Below, in pieces: positions 1-5,898 of a stretch of DNA of 6,175 nucleotides (its first letter is position 1; each line of letters opens with the position of its first letter). Under the pieces are notes generated by a model. It had not been told where the DNA came from, made no database searches, and saw only the letters and a list, made by a program, of their open reading frames with translations. The translations under genes were made by a program, and so were the position numbers. The stretch comes from a bacterium BMS3Bbin02. Its GTDB lineage: Bacteria > Actinomycetota > Acidimicrobiia > Spongiisociales > UBA5794. The stretch spans positions 1 to 6,175 of the forward strand of contig BDTL01000045.1 of assembly GCA_002898115.1 (NCBI GenBank). Direction: 5' to 3'.

Positions 1-1183
1 CGAGGATCAGATAGTCGGCTCGTCGCCCCGGCTCGATCGCTCCGGTCGAGGCGCCGAGCCCCCCGGCGATCGATCCCTTCACCGTTGCCGCATTAACCCA
101 GAGTTGCCCGCGACCCGAGACCCAGTCATCGATCCGGAGGCCGGTGGTGAGCCGCTGCGCGGTCTCGGCGGCATCGATCAGCCGGAACCCGTCCATACGA
201 GTCGCGTCTGTTCCCAAGCCGAATACGACACCCCGACTGGCAAACTCCAAGGCCTGTGCGACGCCGTTTCCCTTCCAGGCACTAGCGACCGGGTTATAGC
301 TGACTTTCGTACCCGTATCGGCAAGCATCCCTATTTCATCATGTGTGGCCAGGGTCGCGTGAGCAACCAGAGTCTGCGGGCCGAGGGCACCGATGTCACT
401 GAGCAGCTCGATGGGGCGACGGCCGTACCGATCAAGGGCCCGCTCAACTTCCGGTGTGTGTTCGCTGGCGTGGATCTGAAAGAGCAGTCCAAGTTCTGAA
501 GCCACCGACGCCAACTCGGCGATAAGTTCCTTCGAAGCTGACTGGCCCGACCCACATGTAAGCGACGTCGTGATCCGTGAGCTGCCGGTGCTCGCAGCGC
601 CCTTCAGCCGAGCGAGCGCGACACATTCGTCCATGGACATTCGGGCCTTTTCGGAGGGTCCATCGAAGTCGGCTTGATCGCTGAATTCGTGCCCTAGGAC
701 ACATCGAATGCCGACATCGAGAACGGCTTGATGGACTGCCTCGATGCGTGCCGGGTCGATCTCACCGGCCGTCACGACAGTGGTGAATCCGCCGCGCAAA
801 GCTTCGACACAGGTCCACTTGGCAGCCACATAGGCATCGTCAGGAGTCATGGCGTCGTACATGGGAAGCCAGATTCGCTTCCATATCTGGGCGGGCTGGC
901 CACCGATGATCGACTTTGCGAACGCCTGCGTGAGGTGCTGATGCGAGTCGACAAAGCCCGGGATGACAGCGGAACCACCCAACTCGTGTCGCACCAGCGT
1001 TGGATACTCGGCGATGACCTCTTCAGCTGGTCCGACACCAACGAAAGCACCACCCACGACGGCGACAGCCCACCCATACTCGGGTCCGGATTCTGTGAGA
1101 ACCACCTGTGGGGACATAACGTAGTCCGATGTATCCGGAAGGATGGGCTGCAGCGCCCCATCGGATGTGGGGGCGTCACTCAT
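1..1183 (-). CDS. Amidohydrolase, cytosine/guanine deaminase or chlorohydrolase type (partial, C-terminus off left edge)
   Basis: The minus-strand frame stays open from ATG at 1183-1181 to the window edge, giving 394 codons; some tens of C-terminal residues are probably missing. Metal-site residues of the amidohydrolase superfamily (mononuclear, no carboxylated lysine) appear in order: HxH in PGFVDSHQHL (H81, H83), H238 with E241 in QIHASE (an HxxE pair), H275 in VAHATL, and D326 in GLGTDATRMDG. An N-terminal beta-sandwich strand region precedes the barrel, and the late motif GAIEPGRRADYLIL is the usual return to that small domain. This predicts a cytoplasmic enzyme doing metal-dependent hydrolytic deamination, or dechlorination, of a heterocycle. 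The start overlaps the deoD stop (ATGA, 1180-1183), and GGAG lies 9 bases upstream inside deoD, so the two are co-translated. Next to a nucleoside phosphorylase and importer, a nucleobase deaminase is the most reasonable guess, but the substrate is not readable. Family assignment is confident; specificity is not. Confidence 0.9.
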   Translation of the reverse strand, partial: MSDAPTSDGALQPILPDTSDYVMSPQVVLTESGPEYGWAVAVVGGAFVGVGPAEEVIAEYPTLVRHELGGSAVIPGFVDSHQHLTQAFAKSIIGGQPAQIWKRIWLPMYDAMTPDDAYVAAKWTCVEALRGGFTTVVTAGEIDPARIEAVHQAVLDVGIRCVLGHEFSDQADFDGPSEKARMSMDECVALARLKGAASTGSSRITTSLTCGSGQSASKELIAELASVASELGLLFQIHASEHTPEVERALDRYGRRPIELLSDIGALGPQTLVAHATLATHDEIGMLADTGTKVSYNPVASAWKGNGVAQALEFASRGVVFGLGTDATRMDGFRLIDAAETAQRLTTGLRIDDWVSGRGQLWVNAATVKGSIAGGLGASTGAIEPGRRADYLIL

Positions 1184-1929
1184 TCGGTTGATCTCCTCGA
1201 TAGATGGATCGGCTGTGTTCGGTCGAGACGTAGACCCTCGAGCGCCAGTGTCACTACGTCGCTAAACGACGCCTCTCGTTCCTCGGAAGAAAGGCCCGAA
1301 CCTGAGTGGATTTCGTCACTTATCATGAGGATTGTGAGAGCCTGGACACCGTGCCGGGCAGCGAGAGCGTACAGGCCTGCCGCCTCCATGTCGGCTGCCA
1401 ACACGCCCATTCCCGCCATGACGTCGTACAACGACCGGTCGGGCCGATACAGCAGCTCGCCCGAGTGAACGTTGCCTACGCGAACCGGGATGTTCGCCGT
1501 CGCAGACGCGTCCACCGTCGCCCTGAGCAGATCAAAGTCTGCTGTCGCGGCGAAATCGTAGCCACCGTACATGGTTCGGTTGGTGCTCGAATCGGTGCAT
1601 GCCCCGATCGCAAGCACAATGTCTCGCAGCTTGATCCCGACAGAGACTGCCCCCGAGGTACCAACGCGCACCAGCCGGCGAACACCGAAATATTCAATAA
1701 GCTCATTGATGTAAATGGCAGCCGACGGTATCCCCATTCCGGTACCCATCACCGAGACGCGCTCACCGCGATACCTGCCGGTGAACCCCAACATGTTCCG
1801 AATTGAGGTGACCAATACGGCGTCGTCGAGAAACCGCTCGGCGATGTGACGAGCACGGAGAGGGTCTCCGGGCAGGAGGATCGATTCTGCAATCTCGCCG
1901 GGTTCGGCGCCGATGTGGCGGGTTGCCAT
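1180..1929 (-). CDS. deoD: Purine nucleoside phosphorylase, DeoD type
   Basis: A complete 249-residue protein, slightly longer than the roughly 235-240 usual for the hexameric DeoD family because of a C-terminal tail. It catalyses phosphorolysis of purine (deoxy)nucleosides to base plus (deoxy)ribose-1-phosphate in the cytoplasm. The match to E. coli DeoD is recognisable along the whole length: MATRHIGAEPGEIAES, LLPGDPLRARHIAE, MLGFTGRYRG, GTGMGIPS, RVGTSGAV, KLRDIVLAIGACTDS, GNVHSGELLYRPD, DMEAAGLYALA and ISDEIHSG. Expected functional residues are present: H5 from the neighbouring subunit, phosphate ligands G21, R25, R44, R88 and T91, ribose contacts M181 and E182, and catalytic D205 with R218. 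L160 sits where E. coli has the base-stacking phenylalanine. AAGGA at 1943-1939 lies 9 bases before the ATG, supporting this start. It heads the leftward unit and faces the importer genes across 1930-2157. Confidence 0.96.
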   Translation of the reverse strand: MATRHIGAEPGEIAESILLPGDPLRARHIAERFLDDAVLVTSIRNMLGFTGRYRGERVSVMGTGMGIPSAAIYINELIEYFGVRRLVRVGTSGAVSVGIKLRDIVLAIGACTDSSTNRTMYGGYDFAATADFDLLRATVDASATANIPVRVGNVHSGELLYRPDRSLYDVMAGMGVLAADMEAAGLYALAARHGVQALTILMISDEIHSGSGLSSEEREASFSDVVTLALEGLRLDRTQPIHLSRRSTE

Positions 1930-2019
1930 CGATGTGTATCCTTACGTTAACGGTGGTACATCACACTAGGCGGCTATCGCATTCGCTGCCGACTGCCGCT
2001 CGCGACCCCTCGTCGATCG

Positions 2020-2048
2020 ATTTTCGCGGTCTGGGCGTGGACATGCAA
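2020..2048 (-). promoter_or_regulatory. Candidate promoter for deoD-amidohydrolase
   Basis: On the minus strand, TTGCAT (2048-2043) and GAAAAT (2025-2020) are separated by 17 bases. They match the sigma-70-type consensus at three and four of six positions respectively. This would give a leader of roughly 80 bases before the deoD ATG. The match is weak and many such pairs occur by chance; it is listed because spacing and location are right and because its -35 element lies in the left arm of the palindrome. Confidence 0.25.
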
Positions 2049-2060
2049 ATCGTTTTGTAT
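2043..2060. promoter_or_regulatory. CG-centred palindrome, candidate LacI-family operator
   Basis: The sequence ATGCAAATC/GTTTTGTAT is an imperfect palindrome with its axis between C2051 and G2052; seven of nine base pairs across the axis are complementary. GCAAA in the left half, a central CG and TTT in the right half recall operators of LacI-family repressors such as PurR and CytR, which often control nucleoside genes. It lies near the middle of the divergent intergenic region. The palindrome is directly visible; its role as an operator is inference, and no regulator gene is in the window. Confidence 0.45.
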
Positions 2061-2084
2061 CCACGATGTCCTGCCGTCTACAGT
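2055..2084 (+). promoter_or_regulatory. Candidate promoter for the nucleoside importer operon
   Basis: TTGTAT (2055-2060) and TACAGT (2079-2084) are separated by 18 bases, matching sigma-70-type consensus at three and four of six positions. Transcription would begin near 2091, giving a leader of about 65 bases that starts just before the inverted repeat at 2099-2116. The match is weak; support comes mainly from position and overlap with the palindrome. Confidence 0.25.
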
Positions 2085-2098
2085 GGCGAAATCGGTTG

Positions 2099-2116
2099 CT
2101 GGCACACGCTTGCCAG
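2099..2116 (+). repeat. Perfect 6-bp inverted repeat in the lipoprotein gene leader
   Basis: CTGGCA (2099-2104) and TGCCAG (2111-2116) are exact reverse complements around a 6-base spacer, CACGCT. In RNA it would form a short GC-containing hairpin ending 41 bases before the lipoprotein start; in DNA it could be a second protein-binding site. It is not followed by a U-run, so it is not a terminator. Six-base arms can arise by chance. Confidence 0.4.
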
Positions 2117-2147
2117 AGGACTGCCATCTATTCGATCTACTGCTATT

Positions 2148-2151
2148 GGAG
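2148..2151 (+). promoter_or_regulatory. Ribosome-binding site that fixes the lipoprotein start
   Basis: GGAG lies 6 bases before ATG 2158-2160. This ATG also begins a textbook lipoprotein signal peptide (MKRRK, hydrophobic stretch, lipobox). The longer in-frame start at 2083 would put 25 non-signal-like residues in front of it and is therefore rejected. Confidence 0.8.
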
Positions 2152-2157
2152 CGATAT

Positions 2158-3192
2158 ATGAAGCGGAGAAAAGCAACTACTCGTCTAAGCATTTTGGTGG
2201 TCGTTTTAGGGCTTGTGGCCGCCGCCTGCGGCTCTACCCCCGACGACGCCGGCGGGGGCGGCGATTTCCAGGCTGCCATCATCACCGGCACTGCGGGACT
2301 GGGTGACAAATCATTCAACGACTCGGCGAATACGGGACTGCAGCGGGCGGCGAGCGAACTGGGTATCAAGGTAGTGGTCATCGAGTCCGCACAGAACTCG
2401 GATTTCGAACCGAACCTTGACCAGGCTCCCCACCAGGGCAATAACATCGCATTTGCGATCGGCTTCCAGATGGTAGATGCGGTAACCACAGCCGCCGAGA
2501 ACAACCCCGACATGCTCTATGGCATCGTTGATGCAAAGTCCGACGCCCCCAACGTTGCTTCCCTGCTCTTCCGTGAAGAACAAGGCTCCTTCCTTGTGGG
2601 CGTTGTCGCCGGTCTCATGACCAAAAGCAACGAGATCGGTTTCATCGGGGGTCTGGAAATTCCCCTCATCAAGAAGTTTGAGGTCGGATTCCGCGCCGGC
2701 GTCATGAGCGTCAACCCGGATGCAGTGGTCTCGGTTAACTACGCAGGCGACTTCGGCGATCCGGCGCGAGGCAAGGAAATCGCTATCAGCCAGTACGCCT
2801 CAGGCGTTGACGTGATCTTCCACGCTGCCGGCGGCACCGGTCTCGGATTGTTCCAGGCCGCCATCGAAAAAGGCCCCGGGGCCTGGGTAATCGGCGTCGA
2901 TGCCGACCAGCTAGCACTGGCGCCTGACAACGTGTTGACCTCGATGATGAAGCGCGTTGACGTTGCAGTGTTCGACACCATCAAAGCAGCTGTGAACGGC
3001 GAGTTCACCGGTGGTGCGCGAGTCTTCGGTCTCGCTGAGGAAGGTGTTGGCCTCTCACCCACGACATCAACGAATACACCAGCCGACGTCATTGCCAGAG
3101 CTGAAGAGTTTGCGGCGTTGATCATTTCTGGTGACATCGTTGTCCCCACAAACGATGACGAGCTCGCGAGCTTCACGCCCCCGAGTCCGTAG
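2158..3192 (+). CDS. BMP/PnrA-family nucleoside-binding lipoprotein of the ABC importer
   Basis: A complete 344-residue extracytoplasmic substrate-binding protein, normal in length for the BMP (basic membrane protein, PnrA/TmpC/NupN) family, whose characterised members bind purine or other nucleosides. The signal peptide has a basic start (MKRRK), a hydrophobic core and lipobox VAAAC, with lipidated C24, followed by a flexible linker rich in Gly and Asp (about 25-36). Family motifs: GDKSFNDSA (49-57), the typical nucleoside-contact loop; GFQMVDAV (102-109); FREEQGSFLVG (138-148); GEIGFIGG-like NEIGFIGG; AAGGTGLGLFQAA; GVDADQ (246-251) with D248 and D250; and MMKR (263-266), whose lysine matches a ligand-contact region in PnrA. 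It is the first gene of the rightward operon; a strong hairpin separates it from the ATPase gene. The exact nucleoside preference cannot be read. I am confident of the family and nearly so of nucleosides as ligand, because all partner genes are of the nucleoside-importer subfamily. Confidence 0.93.
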   Translation: MKRRKATTRLSILVVVLGLVAAACGSTPDDAGGGGDFQAAIITGTAGLGDKSFNDSANTGLQRAASELGIKVVVIESAQNSDFEPNLDQAPHQGNNIAFAIGFQMVDAVTTAAENNPDMLYGIVDAKSDAPNVASLLFREEQGSFLVGVVAGLMTKSNEIGFIGGLEIPLIKKFEVGFRAGVMSVNPDAVVSVNYAGDFGDPARGKEIAISQYASGVDVIFHAAGGTGLGLFQAAIEKGPGAWVIGVDADQLALAPDNVLTSMMKRVDVAVFDTIKAAVNGEFTGGARVFGLAEEGVGLSPTTSTNTPADVIARAEEFAALIISGDIVVPTNDDELASFTPPSP

Positions 3193-3202
3193 AGAACCTG
3201 AA

Positions 3203-3240
3203 ACGCACGGACCCGGATGCAATACTCCGGGTCCGTGTGT
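3203..3240 (+). terminator. Strong intercistronic hairpin, attenuator or mRNA-stabilising element rather than a full terminator
   Basis: Arms 3203-3216 and 3227-3240 pair over 14 bp with one G-U pair and a 10-base loop (ATGCAATACT); the core is CACGGACCCGG against CCGGGTCCGTG. It begins 10 bases after the lipoprotein stop codon and ends 14 bases before the ATPase start. No U-run follows (the next bases are TGTGAGG), so it does not look like a complete intrinsic terminator. Hairpins in this position after binding-protein genes often protect the upstream message from 3' exonucleases or let only part of transcription pass, giving more binding protein than membrane components. The structure is seen; the effect is inferred. 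Confidence 0.7.
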
Positions 3241-3243
3241 TGT

Positions 3244-3247
3244 GAGG
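3244..3247 (+). promoter_or_regulatory. Ribosome-binding site favouring the GTG start of the ATPase gene
   Basis: GAGG is 7 bases from GTG 3255 but 13 bases from the alternative in-frame ATG at 3261, so GTG is preferred. The two choices differ by two residues. The site begins just 3 bases after the foot of the 3203-3240 hairpin, so a folded hairpin might hinder ribosome access. Confidence 0.65.
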
Positions 3248-3254
3248 AAAAGAA

Positions 3255-4790
3255 GTGTCTATGCCGGTGACACCCATCATCGAGATGAGCGGGATTACGA
3301 AGGTATTCCCGCTCGTCGTCGCCAATGACCATGTTGATCTAGAGGTGTACCCGGGAGAGATCCTCGGACTCCTCGGCGAAAATGGAGCCGGGAAGTCGGT
3401 GCTAATGAGCATCCTCTATGGGTTACTCCAACCAACATCCGGGCAGATACTGATCAACGGCGAACCGGTTGAATTCAACAGTGCTCACGATGCCATCGCT
3501 GAAGGCATCGGCATGGTCCACCAACATTTCATGCTCGTTCCGCCGCTAACCGTCGTCGAGAACATTGTGCTCGGTGCGGAGCCGAAGCGCTCAGGCGGGC
3601 GACTGGATATGGAAACGGCGGCGAAACAAGTTGCAGAACTATCTCGGCGCCACGGACTCGAGGTCGATCTGCAGGCACGCGTTGAGGATATTCCCGTCGG
3701 GATGGCCCAGCGTGTGGAAATCCTCAAAGCGATCTACCGAGAAGCCCGGGTCCTGGTGCTGGATGAACCGACCGCGGTGCTGACACCTCAGGAGGTAGAA
3801 GGCCTCTACAGAATCATGCGGAGTCTTGCGGACGCCGGCGTCCCCATCATCTTCATAACCCACAAACTGCACGAACTCATCGGAGTGTGTGATCGGATCA
3901 CGGTGATGCGCAGGGGAAAGGTAATCGGATCCGTAGACACTGACGACGCGACTCCCGCTCTCCTGGCCGAGATGATGGTTGGCCGCGAGGTAATCCTCGA
4001 GATCGACAAAGCTCCCGCTACGCCGGCAGAGACCGTACTCGTCGTGGATGGGCTAACCGTCCGAAACGACGATACGGACCGCACGCTCCTCGATAACATC
4101 TCGTTCGAAGTCAAGGCCGGCGAAATCGTCGGCATTGCGGGCATTGCCGGGAACGGTCAGGATGAACTGCTGGATGTCCTTAGCGGACTGCGTATGCCGG
4201 AAGCGGGAACGGTTTCTCTCGGCGGATCGGATGTGACACATGCCGATCGTCGCAAGCGGATTCGACTCGGAATCTCGATGATTCCCCAGGACCGTCAGCG
4301 CGAAGGCCTCATCTTGTCGTTCACCATTGCGGACAACATCGTTCTCGGCGAGCACCGCGATGCGACATTTGCGACTCGAATCAAGCGCAATTTTGAGGCC
4401 ATCAGCTCATACGCTCGAAAGCTGATGAAGGCGTTCGATGTTCGCGCCAGCGACGAGACCGTTCTCGTTTCCAATCTCTCCGGCGGAAACCAGCAGAAAG
4501 TTGTCGTTGCTCGGGAGATGAGCCGCGACACCAAGCTCCTGATTGCTGCACAGCCGACACGAGGTGTCGACGTCGGTGCGATCGAGTTTATCCATCGCAA
4601 CATTGTTGACATGCGCGACCGGGGAACGGCGGTACTCCTTGTCTCGACAGAATTGGATGAGGTAATGCAGCTGAGTGATCGAATCCTCGTACTGTTTCGA
4701 GGGCGCGTCATCGGCGAGGTGTCGGGTGACGAGGCAACCTTGGAAACCGTCGGCCTATGGATGGCCGGTCACCGGGAGGTGAGCGCGTGA
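3255..4790 (+). CDS. Double-domain ABC ATPase of a nucleoside importer (NupO/YufO type)
   Basis: A complete 511-residue protein with two fused nucleotide-binding domains (about 8-245 and 265-505), the layout of sugar/nucleoside ATPases such as RbsA and NupO. The first domain has Walker A GENGAGKS (41-48), Q-loop in MVHQHFM, signature region PVGMAQR (147-153), Walker B VLVLDEPT (166-173) and switch histidine H203 in ITHKL. The second has a degenerate Walker A, IAGNGQDE (297-304), with no lysine, an intact signature LSGGNQQK (408-415), and AAQPTRGVDVGA (431-442) where Walker B would be, lacking the usual Asp-Glu. These features of the second half are typical of the YufO subfamily rather than damage. 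It should work in the cytoplasm as the energy-coupling subunit for the two permeases. V49 replaces the usual Thr after GKS. The gene follows the lipoprotein by 62 bases and overlaps the next gene by four (GTGA), implying translational coupling. Confidence 0.95.
   Translation: MSMPVTPIIEMSGITKVFPLVVANDHVDLEVYPGEILGLLGENGAGKSVLMSILYGLLQPTSGQILINGEPVEFNSAHDAIAEGIGMVHQHFMLVPPLTVVENIVLGAEPKRSGGRLDMETAAKQVAELSRRHGLEVDLQARVEDIPVGMAQRVEILKAIYREARVLVLDEPTAVLTPQEVEGLYRIMRSLADAGVPIIFITHKLHELIGVCDRITVMRRGKVIGSVDTDDATPALLAEMMVGREVILEIDKAPATPAETVLVVDGLTVRNDDTDRTLLDNISFEVKAGEIVGIAGIAGNGQDELLDVLSGLRMPEAGTVSLGGSDVTHADRRKRIRLGISMIPQDRQREGLILSFTIADNIVLGEHRDATFATRIKRNFEAISSYARKLMKAFDVRASDETVLVSNLSGGNQQKVVVAREMSRDTKLLIAAQPTRGVDVGAIEFIHRNIVDMRDRGTAVLLVSTELDEVMQLSDRILVLFRGRVIGEVSGDEATLETVGLWMAGHREVSA
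4774..4779 (+). promoter_or_regulatory. Ribosome-binding site that fixes the GTG start of the first permease
   Basis: GGGAGG lies within the end of the ATPase gene, 7 bases before GTG 4787-4789. That spacing and the GTGA stop-start overlap favour GTG 4787 over the upstream in-frame ATG at 4757, which would place the ribosome-binding site inside its own coding region, and over ATG 4796. Confidence 0.8.
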
Positions 4791-5896
4791 GCCAGATGCA
4801 CGGTTCGTCAATTGATGATCTCAACGGCGACGTTGTTGCGACTCGCCTTCCGCCGGGGGTTGTCCATCTGGGCCGTTCCCTCGTGGCTCTCGCACTCGCA
4901 TTTGCCTTAGGGGCTGTCGTCATGCTCATCATCGGAAGAAACCCGATCGAAGCGTATTCGGCTCTCATCACATCCTCTGTCGGCGACAAGTTTTCGTTTG
5001 GAGAAACGCTTGAGAACACGACGCCGTTGATCTTCACCGGCCTCACCCTGGCAGTGGGATTCCAGGCACGGCTCTTCAATCTTGGAGCAGAAGGTCAGTT
5101 GTTGATGGGCGCCCTTATGGCGGCATACATCGGCGTTTCCTTCAACGCGCCCGCCCCGATCCACGTCGGTGTCGCATTGCTCGCCGGTGCAATTGTGGGC
5201 GGCCTATGGTCTGGCCTCGCCGGAGTTTTGTTGGCGTTCCGTGGCGTCCACGAGGTGATCAGCACCATCATGTTGAACTTCGTCGCATTCTTCTTCATCA
5301 ACTACATGGTGACAGGGCCGATGAAGGAGGTCACGGAACTCGATATTCCTCAGACAGCCAAGATCGCCGGATCGGCCATGCTGCCGAGAATCTTCCCTCC
5401 ATCCCGATTATCTGCAGGGCTGATCGTCGCTCTGGTCACAGCCACAGCCGTGTGGTGGCTTGTCATGAAAACACCACTCGGGTACGAACTACGTGCAGTC
5501 GGGCGCAATCCGGACGCTGCCCGCCAGGCCGGGATCCGCCCGAAACGAGTCACCGTACTCGTCATGATGATCAGCGGTTCGATAGCGGGTCTCGGGGGCG
5601 CCGTCATCATGACCGGCCTCTTCCAGCGGTATCAACAAGGTCTCAATCCGGGTTTCGGTTTCACGGCTATCGCAGTCGCATTGCTCGGCCGCAACACCGT
5701 TCCCGGGGTGCTCGCTGCCGCTCTTCTGTTCGGCGTTCTGGCCCAGGGAGCTCGTGGGATGCAGACGATTGCCGACGTGCCAACGGACACCATTCTGATG
5801 ATCCAGGCCCTGGTGATCTTCTTCGTGTCGACCCCGCATTTGCTGGCTCTCTTCAAGAGACGCAGAGCGGCAGTCGCAGCAGAGATGGAAGCGTAA
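4787..5896 (+). CDS. Nucleoside ABC importer permease, first subunit (NupP/YufP type, BPD_transp_2 family)
   Basis: A complete 369-residue multi-spanning inner-membrane protein, usual length for YufP-like permeases. After a polar N-terminus (1-28), hydrophobic segments occur at about 30-50, 78-95, 102-118, 126-150, 157-175, 208-227, 255-278, 291-300, 305-322 and 336-355, and the protein ends in a basic cytoplasmic tail (KRRR, 357-360). Subfamily motifs: FNLGAEGQLLMG (97-108), FRGVHEVISTIMLN (151-164), the cytoplasmic coupling loop TPLGYELRAVGRNP (229-242) continuing through DAARQAGI, and GFGFTAIAVALLGRN (289-303). It would pair with the following permease to form the translocation channel. 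Translation is coupled to the ATPase gene by the GTGA overlap, and the next gene begins only 2 bases after its TAA. Substrate within nucleosides is not determined by the sequence. Confidence 0.94.
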   Translation: MSQMHGSSIDDLNGDVVATRLPPGVVHLGRSLVALALAFALGAVVMLIIGRNPIEAYSALITSSVGDKFSFGETLENTTPLIFTGLTLAVGFQARLFNLGAEGQLLMGALMAAYIGVSFNAPAPIHVGVALLAGAIVGGLWSGLAGVLLAFRGVHEVISTIMLNFVAFFFINYMVTGPMKEVTELDIPQTAKIAGSAMLPRIFPPSRLSAGLIVALVTATAVWWLVMKTPLGYELRAVGRNPDAARQAGIRPKRVTVLVMMISGSIAGLGGAVIMTGLFQRYQQGLNPGFGFTAIAVALLGRNTVPGVLAAALLFGVLAQGARGMQTIADVPTDTILMIQALVIFFVSTPHLLALFKRRRAAVAAEMEA

Positions 5897-5898
5897 CG

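Larger units (their letters stand above)
1930..2157. promoter_or_regulatory. Divergent intergenic control region between deoD and the BMP lipoprotein gene
   Basis: This 228-base stretch separates the two oppositely directed units and must carry both promoters, unless one is transcribed from elsewhere. It contains the deoD ribosome-binding site (1939-1943, minus strand), an 18-base CG-centred palindrome (2043-2060), weak promoter-like hexamers in both directions, a 6-bp inverted repeat (2099-2116), and the ribosome-binding site of the lipoprotein gene (2148-2151). I see no convincing small gene, tRNA or riboswitch in it. One plus-strand reading frame crosses it (from 2083) but is only an upstream extension of the lipoprotein frame. 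Confidence 0.8.

Noticed and set aside
104..499. Plus-strand open frame of 131 codons at the left end
   Set aside because: Antisense to the amidohydrolase barrel, including the metal-ligand region; no family resemblance.
728..1468. Long plus-strand open frame (246 codons) opposite the amidohydrolase and deoD
   Set aside because: It straddles the junction of two well-supported minus-strand genes, shows no recognisable domain, and its Arg/Ser-rich composition is that of an antisense shadow.
1306..1806. Plus-strand open frame of 166 codons inside deoD
   Set aside because: Fully antisense to strongly conserved DeoD codons, rich in His and Arg, no recognisable motif or convincing ribosome-binding site.
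1945..1952. CGTTAACG palindrome next to the deoD ribosome-binding site
   Set aside because: Only eight bases with no extension on either side; too short to call an operator.
2083..2157. Upstream in-frame start for the lipoprotein gene
   Set aside because: The extra 25 residues would bury the signal peptide; ATG 2158 has GGAG 6 bases upstream and begins a proper lipoprotein signal.
1974..2513. Minus-strand open frame of 179 codons across the control region and lipoprotein gene
   Set aside because: Antisense to the signal peptide and ligand-binding motifs of the BMP lipoprotein; no recognisable protein features.
3203..3240. Reading the hairpin as a full intrinsic terminator ending the operon
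   Set aside because: No U-run follows, and the next gene begins 14 bases later on the same strand with motifs of the same transporter.
2739..3332. Minus-strand open frame of 197 codons
   Set aside because: Antisense to the lipoprotein C-terminus and across the intercistronic hairpin; Ser/Pro/Ala-rich shadow composition.
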